A DNA stretch of 64,000 nucleotides from CAYPHA01 sp964410215 (GTDB taxonomy: Bacteria; Calditrichota; Calditrichia; Calditrichales; CAYPHA01). Below, piece by piece: positions 1-9,473 of the stretch. The notes below the pieces were generated by a model that worked only from the letters and a program-made list of their open reading frames with translations, had not been told where the DNA came from and ran no database searches. Each line of letters begins with the position of its first letter. The first letter of the stretch is position 1. Position numbers and translations under genes: made by a program. The stretch lies in contig CAYPHA010000007.1 of the NCBI GenBank assembly GCA_964410215.1, positions 33,642-97,641 on the forward strand, written 5' to 3'.

Positions 1-2
1 TC

Positions 3-305
3 GATTACACGGGCACACAGGCATTCTATCATTATTACAGGGATATCCCTGCCGATTCTGTCCGTCCGGGTGATTTTTTTGTTAAAAAGGGCCGGAACGG
101 TCACGCCGTCCTTGTGGTCGACATGGTTGAAAACGGCCGGGGACGGCAACGGGCGCTGATCGGGCAGGGTGATACGCCGGCCTGTCAGTTTTATATTCTC
201 AATGGCACCGACGGAAATCCCTGGATCGATCTGACGGACAGGGAAAGCCCGTTAGCTCTTCCCATACGGAAAAAGATGGGCTGGGACGGCCTGCGTCGCT
301 TTTAA
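3..305 (+). CDS. C-terminal part of a DUF4846-like protein (truncated by window start)
   Basis: An open frame enters from the left edge and ends at TAA 303-305, leaving about 100 residues. The visible part has a GDFFV segment followed by a GHAVLVVDM segment and later a P-W-x-D-L motif. This pattern resembles the end of DUF4846 proteins, a predicted secreted or lipoprotein family of unknown biochemical role. The start and any signal peptide lie outside the window, so family assignment rests on the tail only. It reads in the same direction as tig, with an 85-bp gap that holds a likely promoter. Confidence 0.55.
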   Translation, partial: DYTGTQAFYHYYRDIPADSVRPGDFFVKKGRNGHAVLVVDMVENGRGRQRALIGQGDTPACQFYILNGTDGNPWIDLTDRESPLALPIRKKMGWDGLRRF

Positions 306-320
306 AAGGGCAGGAGGTGT

Positions 321-349
321 TTGCATTTCAGGCGAATTAAGGCTAAATT
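321..349 (+). promoter_or_regulatory. Putative promoter for tig-clpP-clpX
   Basis: TTGCAT (321-326), 17-bp spacer, TAAATT (344-349). The same hexamer pair and spacing recurs at 39658-39686. It sits about 40 bp upstream of the tig start codon. The -35 box is only a partial match to TTGACA, so support comes mainly from the recurrence of TAAATT at proper spacing upstream of several operons in this window. Confidence 0.45.
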
Positions 350-390
350 AAAGGCTTGGATTTTGAAAATGATAGGAGGAAAACAAACGG

Positions 391-1650
391 ATGATCAGCA
401 CGGAAATTAAAGCGCTGTCAAGCTGTCGTAAAGAACTGAATATTGTAATGGAAAAAGAAGCGCTCGAGCCGATCCGGGAAAGAGAAAGCCGCAAGGTTCA
501 GAAAGAAGTCCAGTTCCCGGGATTCAGAAGAGGTAAAGCCCCGCTCGATCTCGTCCGGCGTAATTATGCCCAGGCCATTGAGGCCTATACGCTGGAAGCC
601 GCTATCGACCAGGCCCTGGTCCGGAGCACGCAGGAAAATAATATCGCTGTGGTCGGTATGCCGGAAGCTAAAAAGGTCGACTTCAACGAAGAGGGCAACC
701 TGGCTATTATCATTGAACTGGATACCTATCCGGAAATTGAACTCAAAAAATACAAGGATCTTGAGTTTACAAAAGATAAATATGTTATTGCTGATTCCTT
801 CGTGGATCAGACCATTGAACGGCTGCTACGCGAGAAAGCGACCAGGTCGGAGGTCGAAGATCCGATTGAAGACGGGCACAACGTCATTCTTGATATGCAG
901 GAGCTGGATCCCAGCGGCATACCAATCGTTGGCAAAAAATATGCGGATATTACGGTCCGGATCGGTGAAGGACGTTTCGACCCGGAACTGGAAAATCAGC
1001 TGGTCGGTATGAAAGTGAATGAGACCAAAACGGTTACGAAAGATTACCCGGAAGATTTTCCGCAAAAGGAATTTGCCGGCAAGAAGGAATCCTACAGCAT
1101 TACGATAAAAAAGGTCGAAAAAGAAGCGTTGCCGGAACTGACCGAAGAATTCCTGCAGGAACTGAATCCGGAGTTGAAAACAGAAGAGGACCTGAAGAAA
1201 TTTACCCGGGAACGGCTGGAGGCCGATTACATGCGGGAAGCCGAAAACCGGTTTGTCCAGGATCTGACGCAGAAAATGCTCGAAGAAAATGCGTTTGAAG
1301 TGCCACAGGCCCTCGTCGATAATTATCTCGATCATATTGTTGAAAACACAAAGAAGCAGAATCCAAAACTGAAAGACGAGGAAATTCGGCAGCATTACCA
1401 GTATGATGCCGAGTTTCAGATTAAATGGCATTACTTTAAGGATAAACTGGCGGAAACGGAAAAAATTGAAGTCGGGGAAGAGGATATCGACACGTTCCTC
1501 GACACCCTGCAGAATGATGAAGTCCGGAAATTGTACAAAGAGAACGAGCATTTGCTGAATAATGCCAGGGAAGATATTTTAGATCGAAAAATAATTGATT
1601 TTTTGACAGCAAATTCCAAAGTTAAAGATAACGAAATCAAACTGGATTAG
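391..1650 (+). CDS. tig: Trigger factor, ribosome-associated chaperone and peptidyl-prolyl isomerase
   Basis: The 419-residue protein has the usual length and layout of trigger factor. The N-terminal ribosome-docking domain carries the signature GFRRGKAP near residues 48-55, which in the family contacts L23 at the exit tunnel. An FKBP-like PPIase domain lies around residues 150-245 (EDGHNVILD to KKESYSITIKKVE), followed by the helical C-terminal chaperone arms. AGGAGG at 374-379 precedes the ATG. It is followed by clpP, clpX and lon, the common tig-clpP-clpX-lon proteostasis arrangement, so folding and ATP-dependent degradation are probably co-expressed. Confidence 0.97.
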   Translation: MISTEIKALSSCRKELNIVMEKEALEPIRERESRKVQKEVQFPGFRRGKAPLDLVRRNYAQAIEAYTLEAAIDQALVRSTQENNIAVVGMPEAKKVDFNEEGNLAIIIELDTYPEIELKKYKDLEFTKDKYVIADSFVDQTIERLLREKATRSEVEDPIEDGHNVILDMQELDPSGIPIVGKKYADITVRIGEGRFDPELENQLVGMKVNETKTVTKDYPEDFPQKEFAGKKESYSITIKKVEKEALPELTEEFLQELNPELKTEEDLKKFTRERLEADYMREAENRFVQDLTQKMLEENAFEVPQALVDNYLDHIVENTKKQNPKLKDEEIRQHYQYDAEFQIKWHYFKDKLAETEKIEVGEEDIDTFLDTLQNDEVRKLYKENEHLLNNAREDILDRKIIDFLTANSKVKDNEIKLD

Positions 1651-1696
1651 GAAAATTGATTTCAATGGCTGAATTATAAATAAGGAAGGTAGATAT

Positions 1697-2305
1697 ATGG
1701 CGCTTATTCCAATGGTGATCGAGCAAACAGGGCGTGGTGAACGTGCCTATGATATATATTCGCGCCTGCTCAAGGAACGGATTATTTTCCTCGGAACACC
1801 GATCGATGACAATATTGCCAGTCTGATCATTTCCCAGATGTTGTTTCTGGAAGCCGAAGATCCGGATAAGGATATTTTTCTGTATATAAATTCTCCCGGT
1901 GGTATTGTTTCGGCCGGTCTGGGCATATATGACACGATTCAATATATTAAACCGGATGTCGTAACGACCTGTATGGGCCAGGCAGCCAGTATGGGTGCCC
2001 TGTTGCTTGCATCAGGTACCAAAGGTAAACGTTATGCCCTGCCCCATGCCCGTATCATGATCCATCAGCCCCTGGGTGGGGCGGAAGGCCAGGCTTCGGA
2101 TATTCAGATTGCCGCAAATGAAATTTTGCGGGTCCGGGAAGTACTTAATGATATTTTAGCTAAGTCGACGGGTAAATCGACCGATCAGATTCAAAAGGAT
2201 ACGGATCGCAATTATTTCATGTCTACTAAAGAAGCCCTGGATTATGGTATTATCGATAAAATACTGGAACCGCGAACCGGGGCAGACGAAAAAGGAAAGA
2301 AGTAA
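1697..2305 (+). CDS. clpP: ATP-dependent Clp protease proteolytic subunit ClpP, with Asn at the triad Asp position
   Basis: The 202-residue protein has typical ClpP length and forms the proteolytic chamber served by ClpX. The nucleophile Ser98 is in GQAASMGA and His123 in RIMIHQP. At the third triad position the sequence reads DTDRNYFM, giving Asn172 where most ClpP proteins have Asp. The codon is AAT in the given sequence. Listeria ClpP1 is a known natural Ser-His-Asn case, so activity is not excluded but may be reduced or dependent on a second ClpP; none is visible here. An AAGGAAGG ribosome-binding site precedes the ATG. clpX starts directly after the stop codon. Confidence 0.97.
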   Translation: MALIPMVIEQTGRGERAYDIYSRLLKERIIFLGTPIDDNIASLIISQMLFLEAEDPDKDIFLYINSPGGIVSAGLGIYDTIQYIKPDVVTTCMGQAASMGALLLASGTKGKRYALPHARIMIHQPLGGAEGQASDIQIAANEILRVREVLNDILAKSTGKSTDQIQKDTDRNYFMSTKEALDYGIIDKILEPRTGADEKGKK

Positions 2306-3553
2306 ATGAGCAGAAGAAATTTTCGCAGCACTGCCTACCGGTGTTCGTTCTGCGGCCGTTCCGCAGATGAAGTGGAAAGCCTGATTTCAGGCCCGGATGT
2401 ACATATCTGTAATGACTGTGTCTCCAGTGCCTCTGAAATCATTACCCGGCATAAAAAACAGGTTCATCTGTCGGAAGAACGACACATTGTACCGCCCACT
2501 GATATCAAGGCAGAACTTGATAAATACGTGATCGGGCAGGAAAAGGCCAAACGGTATCTGTCGGTGGCTGTTTATAATCACTACAAACGCATCAACGCGG
2601 TGCAATCCGTCGATGAGGTGGAAATTGAAAAAAGTAATATCCTGCTCATCGGACCTACGGGAACGGGTAAGACGCTCATGGCCCAGACCCTGGCGCGCAT
2701 CCTCAAAGTCCCTTTCTCTATAGCTGATGCCACCGTGCTCACCGAAGCCGGTTATGTCGGGGAAGACGTGGAAAACATCCTCGTCCGCCTCTACCAGGCC
2801 GCGAATTTCAATCTGGAACAGACCCAGCGCGGTATTATTTATATCGATGAAATCGATAAAATTGCCCGTAAAGACGGTAATCCTTCTATTACGCGGGATG
2901 TTTCCGGTGAGGGCGTTCAGCAGGCCGTTCTGAAAATGCTCGAAGGTACCGTATCCAGTATTCCACCCAAAGGCGGACGAAAACATCCGGAACAGAATCT
3001 GATTAACATCAATACGAAAAATGTACTGTTCATCTGCGGCGGCGCGTTTGAAGGGCTTGAAGAAATCATCAGGAAACGCGTCGGGCAGAAGAATATCGGG
3101 TTTGAAAAACATATCACAGGTATTTCCAGTCTCTCTAAATCCGATTTGTACGCCCAGGTCGAGGCTGAAGATCTGCTGCAGTACGGGTTGATCCCTGAAC
3201 TGATAGGTCGTTTGCCGGTTCTCGGTACCCTGAGCGAGCTGGATGAGGAAGCGCTGCTGACCATTCTGACCGAGCCAAAAAACGCGATGGTGAAACAGTA
3301 CGAACGCCTTTTCGAAATGGAAGGGGTGGAGCTGAAATTTACGGATAAGGCCCTGAAGATGATCGTCCAGAAGGCGATGAAACGAAGAACGGGTGCACGG
3401 TCACTGCGGGCAATCATGGAAGAGACCATGCTGGATATCATGTTCACCGTTCCGACAATGCCTAATCTCACTTCCATAACCATCACACCGGAAGTGGTTC
3501 TTGGAAAAAATGAACCCAAGTATGAATTTTCCTCATCAAAACGAAGCGCCTGA
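2306..3553 (+). CDS. clpX: ClpX, AAA+ unfoldase of the Clp protease
   Basis: The 415-residue protein has the N-terminal zinc-binding domain (C13, C16, C35, C38), which binds adaptors and substrates, and one AAA+ module. Walker A is GPTGTGKT at 116-123, Walker B is IIYIDEID, and the sensor-2 region reads RRTGARSLRAI. The hexamer unfolds proteins and feeds them to ClpP. The ATG begins at the base after the clpP stop, so the two genes are translationally linked; the Shine-Dalgarno GGAAAG lies inside the clpP end. A terminator-like hairpin follows and separates this gene from lon. Confidence 0.97.
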   Translation: MSRRNFRSTAYRCSFCGRSADEVESLISGPDVHICNDCVSSASEIITRHKKQVHLSEERHIVPPTDIKAELDKYVIGQEKAKRYLSVAVYNHYKRINAVQSVDEVEIEKSNILLIGPTGTGKTLMAQTLARILKVPFSIADATVLTEAGYVGEDVENILVRLYQAANFNLEQTQRGIIYIDEIDKIARKDGNPSITRDVSGEGVQQAVLKMLEGTVSSIPPKGGRKHPEQNLININTKNVLFICGGAFEGLEEIIRKRVGQKNIGFEKHITGISSLSKSDLYAQVEAEDLLQYGLIPELIGRLPVLGTLSELDEEALLTILTEPKNAMVKQYERLFEMEGVELKFTDKALKMIVQKAMKRRTGARSLRAIMEETMLDIMFTVPTMPNLTSITITPEVVLGKNEPKYEFSSSKRSA

Positions 3554-3572
3554 TAGAACTGAAGATCTGTAC

Positions 3573-3597
3573 AGCGGGGCCCATCCCCGCTTTTTTT
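3573..3597 (+). terminator. Intrinsic terminator or attenuator between clpX and lon
   Basis: Arms AGCGGGG (3573-3579) and CCCCGCT (3585-3591) form a perfect 7-bp stem followed by a run of seven T residues. It lies in the 60-bp clpX-lon gap. I found no obvious promoter between it and lon, so partial read-through may feed lon. Confidence 0.75.
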
Positions 3598-3613
3598 ATG
3601 CCTGAGGAACCCA

Positions 3614-5950
3614 ATGCAAGAACTTGATTTACTCGAAAAAACAAAATATACCGTGCTGCCCCTGAAGGACCTGGTGATCTTTCCGCATATGGTCGTCCCG
3701 CTGATCGTAGGACGCCAGCCATCGATCGAAGCCGTTGAACTGGCCATGGTGGATGATAAAATACTGTTCCTGGTGGCCCAGAAAGACTCTCTGCGGGAAG
3801 ATATCAGTCCGCGCGACCTCTACCGTGTCGGTGTCGTCGGCCGGATCCTGCAACTTGTTAAATTGCCAAACGGCCTTGAAAAAATACTCGTGGAGGGATT
3901 GATCAGGGGTAAAGTCAGACGCTATACGAAAAGCAGCGGAATGATTGAAGCACGTATCGAATTCCCGGTTGAAGAAATTGAGTTGACCGATAAACTGGAA
4001 GCCAAAAAACGTCAGCTGGTCACCCTTTTTAAGAAATATATAAAAATGAATGAGGAAATCCCGGAGGAGATCCTTTTCTCGTTCAACCAGCTGGAGGACC
4101 TGGAAAAACTGTCCGATTTTGTGGCTACCTACCTCGATGTGAAGATTGACAATAAACAGAAGTTTCTGGAAAAATGGAAAGTGGAAGAGCGGGTGGATTA
4201 CCTGCTGAGCGTGTTACGCAAGGAAAATCACGTTCTTACCATCAAATCCGACCTGGATGTAAAGGTGCGGGACCAGATGCTCAAGTCGCAGCGTCATTTT
4301 TATCTTCAGGAGCAGCTGCGTGTGATCCGTGAGGAACTCGGCGAGGAAGATGAGTTGTCCGGTGAGATGACCATGATCAGGGAGCGGATAATGGATGCCG
4401 GGATGCCGGAAGACGTTACCGAAAAAGCCCTCGAAGAATTGCAGCGCCTGGCCAAGATCCCGCCGCTGTCGCCCGAATTTAATGTGATTCGCACCTATCT
4501 GGACTGGCTGGTGGCGGTGCCCTGGAGCAAGGCTACGACGGACGAGCTGATTATAAAAAAGGTACACAAAATCCTGGATGAAGATCATTACGGCCTGAAC
4601 AAGCCGAAGAAACGCATACTGGAGTTTATTGCCGTTCTTAAACGGGTTGAAACCATGCAGGGGGCCATTCTCTGCATCGTCGGACCTCCCGGGGTGGGTA
4701 AAACGTCGCTGGGCCGGTCCATTGCCCGGGCAATGAGCCGCAAATTTGTACGCATCTCACTCGGCGGTATCCATGATGAAGCCGAAATACGGGGACACCG
4801 CCGGACGTATATCGGTGCACTGCCCGGTAAGATCATTCAGGGAATGAAAAAAGCCGGTACGCGTAACCCGGTGTTCCTGCTGGACGAGATCGACAAAGTC
4901 GGATCCGACTATCGCGGTGATCCGTCGTCCGCCCTTCTGGAAGTCCTCGATCCCGAGCAGAATAAAAGTTTCATGGATCACTACCTTGAAGTGGAATATG
5001 ACCTTTCCCATGTCATGTTCATTGTCACAGCCAATAATCCTGACGATATCCCCGAGCCGCTGCGTGACCGTATGGAACTGATCGAAATACCGGGATATCA
5101 CGACTATGAAAAACTGCAGATTGCCAAACGGCACCTCATTCCGAAGCAGCTGGAACGGAACGGATTGGTAGAAGAAGAGCTGATATTCCGGGATGATGCG
5201 CTTACGGACATGATTATGAATTATACCCTGGAAGCCGGTGTGCGTAACCTGGAACGGGAAATCAGCCGCGTTTGCCGGCGTTCGGTCGTACAGTTGACGC
5301 AGAACCGGAAAAATAAATCCATTGAAGTAAAAAAGCAGAACCTGAAAAAGATCCTGGGTGAGCCGAAATACCTCATCAATCCGCTGAAGAGTGAAAAAGA
5401 GATCGGTGTGGCTACCGGACTGGCCTGGACGCCCTACGGAGGCGATATTCTGCGCATCGAAATCAACCTGATGCCGGGGAAGGATAAGGTGACCATGACC
5501 GGTAAGCTTGGTGACGTCATGCAGGAATCGGTTTCCATTGCCCTCAGTTTTCTGCGCTCTCGCAGTGCGAAATACAAGATCAACCAGGATTTTATCAATA
5601 AATATGACATCCATGTCCATCTTCCCGAGGGGGCGGTTCCCAAAGACGGCCCATCGGCTGGCATTACGCTGACAACCGCTCTGCTTTCCGCGCTGAGAAA
5701 GGAGCCCTTTCCGCCTGATCTGGCCATGACCGGTGAGATCACCCTGCGTGGTAAAATTCTGGAAATCGGCGGGTTGAACGAAAAACTTCTGGCGGCCAAA
5801 CGGATGGGCATCCGGAGTGTCATCCTGCCCGAGGAAAACAGACGTGATATTAATGAAATCGACAAAGAAGTCAGCGAGGGCCTCGAGCTGATTTTTGTAA
5901 AAAATTATGACGAGGTATATAAGCTGCTTTTCGGGAAAAAGGCTAAATAA
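3614..5950 (+). CDS. lon: Lon ATP-dependent serine protease
   Basis: The 778-residue protein is a full-length LonA protease. It has an N-terminal substrate-recognition domain (about 10-205), a coiled linker, an AAA+ module with Walker A GPPGVGKTS and Walker B VFLLDEIDK, and a C-terminal protease domain. The catalytic Ser681 (KDGPSAG) and Lys724 (GLNEKLLAAK) are 43 residues apart, as in E. coli Lon. It degrades misfolded and regulatory proteins in the cytosol. It follows clpX after a terminator-like hairpin and ends against a bidirectional hairpin shared with convergent rpsT. Confidence 0.98.
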   Translation: MQELDLLEKTKYTVLPLKDLVIFPHMVVPLIVGRQPSIEAVELAMVDDKILFLVAQKDSLREDISPRDLYRVGVVGRILQLVKLPNGLEKILVEGLIRGKVRRYTKSSGMIEARIEFPVEEIELTDKLEAKKRQLVTLFKKYIKMNEEIPEEILFSFNQLEDLEKLSDFVATYLDVKIDNKQKFLEKWKVEERVDYLLSVLRKENHVLTIKSDLDVKVRDQMLKSQRHFYLQEQLRVIREELGEEDELSGEMTMIRERIMDAGMPEDVTEKALEELQRLAKIPPLSPEFNVIRTYLDWLVAVPWSKATTDELIIKKVHKILDEDHYGLNKPKKRILEFIAVLKRVETMQGAILCIVGPPGVGKTSLGRSIARAMSRKFVRISLGGIHDEAEIRGHRRTYIGALPGKIIQGMKKAGTRNPVFLLDEIDKVGSDYRGDPSSALLEVLDPEQNKSFMDHYLEVEYDLSHVMFIVTANNPDDIPEPLRDRMELIEIPGYHDYEKLQIAKRHLIPKQLERNGLVEEELIFRDDALTDMIMNYTLEAGVRNLEREISRVCRRSVVQLTQNRKNKSIEVKKQNLKKILGEPKYLINPLKSEKEIGVATGLAWTPYGGDILRIEINLMPGKDKVTMTGKLGDVMQESVSIALSFLRSRSAKYKINQDFINKYDIHVHLPEGAVPKDGPSAGITLTTALLSALRKEPFPPDLAMTGEITLRGKILEIGGLNEKLLAAKRMGIRSVILPEENRRDINEIDKEVSEGLELIFVKNYDEVYKLLFGKKAK

Positions 5951-5952
5951 GA

Positions 5953-5983
5953 AAAGCCCGGGCGTGCTGCACGACCGGGCTTT
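5953..5983. terminator. Bidirectional terminator between convergent lon and rpsT
   Basis: AAAGCCCGG (5953-5961) pairs perfectly with CCGGGCTTT (5975-5983) around a 13-nt loop. The A-rich left side and T-rich right side let it serve both lon (+) and rpsT (-), which end 3 bp and about 22 bp away. Confidence 0.75.
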
Positions 5984-6005
5984 AAAATGTAAAAGCGTGT
6001 GCGGT

Positions 6006-6260
6006 TCAGGCCAGACGGTTGTAGTACCGCATCAGCCTGGATTTCTGGTTGGAAGCGTTGTTTTTATGAAAAATATTTTTCGCTGCCATTTTATCAATCA
6101 GCGAAATCGCTCTGTTCAGCGGCTCGGTTGCACCTTTCTGGTCGGTGGCTTCATGTAATGATTTAACAGCCAGACGCAGGCGTTTTTTATAACCGCGGTT
6201 AAACAGCTTGGCCGATTCGGATGTTCTGATGCGTTTAATTGCAGACTTATGATGCGCCAT
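6006..6260 (-). CDS. rpsT: 30S ribosomal protein S20
   Basis: The 84-residue basic protein starts MAHHKSAIKRIRTSE and has the three-helix, Lys/Arg-rich composition of S20, with the conserved IDKMAAKNIFHKNNA segment. It binds 16S rRNA early in 30S assembly. It is transcribed alone, convergent to lon. A GAGGAG ribosome-binding site and a near-consensus promoter lie just upstream on the minus strand. Confidence 0.97.
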   Translation of the reverse strand: MAHHKSAIKRIRTSESAKLFNRGYKKRLRLAVKSLHEATDQKGATEPLNRAISLIDKMAAKNIFHKNNASNQKSRLMRYYNRLA

Positions 6261-6304
6261 TTCGGTATCCTACTCCTCAATTTTTTTGAATCATAAAGTC
6301 TTTA

Positions 6305-6333
6305 AATATAAATATTTTTTTTTGCCTTGTCAA
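6305..6333 (-). promoter_or_regulatory. Sigma70-type promoter of rpsT
   Basis: Reading the minus strand: TTGACA (6333-6328), exactly 17 bp, then TATATT (6310-6305). This is the best promoter match in the window, placed 45-73 bp upstream of the rpsT start. A run of nine A residues fills part of the spacer. Confidence 0.75.
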
Positions 6334-6349
6334 ACGATAAGTATATATT

Positions 6350-7522
6350 TTAAAAAATACCGGTTTCTTCAGTCAGAGTATTTGTTATTAGCTTTACAGT
6401 AACGCCGTATCTCTTTGAAAAAGCCGAATTTTTAAGGGTTTTTCTTTTTTTCCAGCTTATTTCATAGGCGGATATCAGGTCATCCTGTTTTATAATCAGG
6501 TCCACTTCACTATCGGACCGCGATCTCCAGAAATAGAGATTTTGCCTGAAGCTGTTCAGTGCATTTCGTTTTGCGATTTCAGCGATCACCCAGTTTTCAA
6601 ATAGAGGTCCAATATCGGTACGCATTTCAGTGAAATTAAAATCATTGAGCAGGGCATTTCTTATACCCGTATCCCAGAAATAAATTTTCTGATTTTTCGT
6701 GATTTCTTTTCTCGGGTTTGTGCTGAAGGCCGGAAGCCGGAACAGAACAAAAGACTGTTCCAGCAGATGGATATACTTATCGACGGTGACGCGCGATACA
6801 TTGAGCGAGGTGGCCAGTTCGTTTACGGATACTTCTGACCCGATCTGAAGTGCCAACAGCATCAGCAGTTTTTTAATCACGTCCGGCGTTTTTATCAGTC
6901 CGAGCTGCAGAATGTCTTTAAAGAGATAATCATTCATTAAATTGATCAGCAGGGTATCTTTTTGAGCAGAAGTCACGACCTCGGGATAACTTCCGTAAAT
7001 GAGGGATTGCAGTAATAATGCCCTGATTTGCTGAGAGAAGTGTTCTCGCAGGAATGTTGAGCCGTGATTCTGCGGAAACCATTCTCGGGAATGTAATATT
7101 TCCCTGAATAGCAGCGGTGTAAGGGTAATTTTGATATTTCTTCCTGTCAGGCTTTCGACCATGGTGTTGCGGATATGGAGGCTTGAAGAGCCTGTCAGTA
7201 TAAGCTTAAAATTCACTTGGGCATCATACCAGCCTTTTACGATCCGTGTTGCTTCCGGCATCCGTTGTACTTCATCGACGATGAGAATATCCATTCCGCC
7301 AAAATACTGTTTTAACTCCGAAGGAGGAAGTTGCGATGCCGCAAGGAACCGCTGCTTGTCTATTTCAATATCAAAGTTTAAAAAAACGCAGCGTCGCGGA
7401 TCGAGTGTCTGCTTTAACAATGTTGTTTTGCCAACCTGCCGGCCCCCCAGCAGGAGTGTAATTTTTCCGGCCGCGAGAATATCTTGCAGTTTTTTTGATG
7501 CTGTTCGTGTGATGTAAACCAA
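6350..7522 (-). CDS. AAA ATPase with C-terminal DUF4143 domain
   Basis: The 390-residue protein has a Walker A motif GGRQVGKTT (about 26-34), Walker B ILIVDEVQ (D83, E84) and a sensor-like LILTGSSS. The C-terminal half has the DUF4143 pattern ENWVIAEI, then WRSRSDSEVDLII and AYEISWKK, reminiscent of a PD-(D/E)XK fold. A winged-helix-like region (VNELATSLNVSRVTVDKYI) lies between. This family is common and patchily distributed in bacteria; its cellular role is unknown and a toxin-antitoxin-like or DNA-related role is only speculated. It stands alone between rpsT and the tRNA cluster, suggesting an accessory insertion. Its promoter overlaps a perfect inverted repeat. Confidence 0.88.
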   Translation of the reverse strand: MVYITRTASKKLQDILAAGKITLLLGGRQVGKTTLLKQTLDPRRCVFLNFDIEIDKQRFLAASQLPPSELKQYFGGMDILIVDEVQRMPEATRIVKGWYDAQVNFKLILTGSSSLHIRNTMVESLTGRNIKITLTPLLFREILHSREWFPQNHGSTFLREHFSQQIRALLLQSLIYGSYPEVVTSAQKDTLLINLMNDYLFKDILQLGLIKTPDVIKKLLMLLALQIGSEVSVNELATSLNVSRVTVDKYIHLLEQSFVLFRLPAFSTNPRKEITKNQKIYFWDTGIRNALLNDFNFTEMRTDIGPLFENWVIAEIAKRNALNSFRQNLYFWRSRSDSEVDLIIKQDDLISAYEISWKKRKTLKNSAFSKRYGVTVKLITNTLTEETGIF

Positions 7523-7563
7523 AAAATAATCTTTCTAAAAATGATAGTATGCAAAATCAACTA

Positions 7564-7593
7564 TTATATTGTATAGTATGATATACAATATAA
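7564..7593. repeat. Perfect 11-bp inverted repeat, likely operator of the DUF4143 ATPase gene
   Basis: TTATATTGTAT (7564-7574) and ATACAATATAA (7583-7593) are exact reverse complements around an 8-bp centre. The right arm overlaps the -10 element of the ATPase promoter and the centre lies near the expected transcription start, the typical position of a repressor site. Alternatively it could form a 5' mRNA hairpin. Confidence 0.6.
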
Positions 7594-7614
7594 TATTATA
7601 AATTTTAAAGTCAA
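7587..7614 (-). promoter_or_regulatory. Putative promoter of the DUF4143 ATPase gene
   Basis: Minus strand: TTGACT (7614-7609), 16 bp, TATATT (7592-7587), about 65 bp upstream of the start codon. It closely resembles the rpsT promoter. The -10 box lies inside the inverted repeat described at 7564-7593. Confidence 0.6.
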
Positions 7615-7815
7615 GTATAAACTGCAGGGTCCGTAAGGTAATTTTGAGTGCAGCACTGATGCAACACAGGTTGCAGGAAAACAACAACAGTATAAGAATG
7701 TTCGCTCTAATCATAATCGACGGCTTTGTTATGTCGCTGCGGTACGGAAGGGAATATTCAAGGGATTGTGCTCACGTATTCCTGTCATTTAATGTAACCG
7801 CGACTAAATTTTTTA

Positions 7816-7843
7816 TTGACTTTTAAAATTTAATTATTAAATT
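7816..7843 (+). promoter_or_regulatory. Putative promoter of the tRNA-tuf transcription unit
   Basis: TTGACT (7816-7821), 16 bp, TAAATT (7838-7843), about 22 bp before the first tRNA. No other good promoter precedes the long run of same-strand genes, so this may drive the tRNA-tuf-secE-nusG part of the super-cluster. Confidence 0.55.
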
Positions 7844-7865
7844 AAAAGACTTTTTGCGATTAAGT

Positions 7866-7938
7866 GCTGGCGTAGCTCAATTGGTAGAGCAGCTGATTTG
7901 TAATCAGCCGGTTGGGGGTTCAAGTCCTCTCGCCAGCT
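7866..7938 (+). tRNA. tRNA-Thr (anticodon TGT)
   Basis: A 73-nt cloverleaf: acceptor GCTGGCG pairs with CGCCAGC, the anticodon stem-loop CTGATTTGTAATCAG shows TGT, and the T arm has GGTTCAAGTCC. CCA is not encoded. It is first in a tRNA-Thr, tRNA-Gly, tRNA-Thr set upstream of tuf, like the E. coli thrU-tyrU-glyT-thrT-tufB locus. Confidence 0.95.
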
Positions 7939-8013
7939 CTGCAGACTCTGCATGTAAATGTGGTGTCTAGTCGTGTTGAAGGTTATGCTTGTACCGCACA
8001 AGGGTGCATCGAT

Positions 8014-8090
<77 letters not shown>

Positions 8091-8136
8091 GAGAATCTTC
8101 CGCATGAAGACATCAGTATCATGTGCCGTGTCTGAG

Positions 8137-8209
8137 GCCCACGTAGCTCAGTCGGTAGAGCACATCCTTGGTAAGGATGAGGTCACCAGTTCAATCCTGG
8201 TCGTGGGCT
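8137..8209 (+). tRNA. tRNA-Thr (anticodon GGT)
   Basis: Acceptor GCCCACG pairs with CGTGGGC; the anticodon arm CATCCTTGGTAAGGATG shows GGT. CCA is not encoded. It lies 52 bp upstream of tuf, the position of thrT in front of tufB in many bacteria, and is probably processed from the same transcript. Confidence 0.95.
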
Positions 8210-8261
8210 CTGCGCATTTATTAAGACCTAGGTTTTAAACACAATTTCGGAGGAGTAACTC

Positions 8262-9452
<1,191 letters not shown>

Positions 9453-9473
9453 TGATAATGAAGGACGATTACA

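Larger units (their letters stand above)
7523..7865. other. 343-bp AT-rich intergenic region between the ATPase gene and the tRNA cluster
   Basis: It holds two outward-facing promoter candidates (minus at 7587-7614, plus at 7816-7843) and an inverted repeat at 7564-7593. The central 200 bp have no convincing gene: one 60-codon frame (7644-7826) lacks a ribosome-binding site and any recognisable motif. Confidence 0.6.

Noticed and set aside
4757..5620. Antisense frame of 287 codons opposite lon
   Set aside because: Fully contained in lon, no ribosome-binding site, no motif; a coding shadow.
7644..7826. 60-codon plus-strand frame in the tRNA leader region
   Set aside because: No ribosome-binding site, no recognised motif, ends inside the tRNA promoter.
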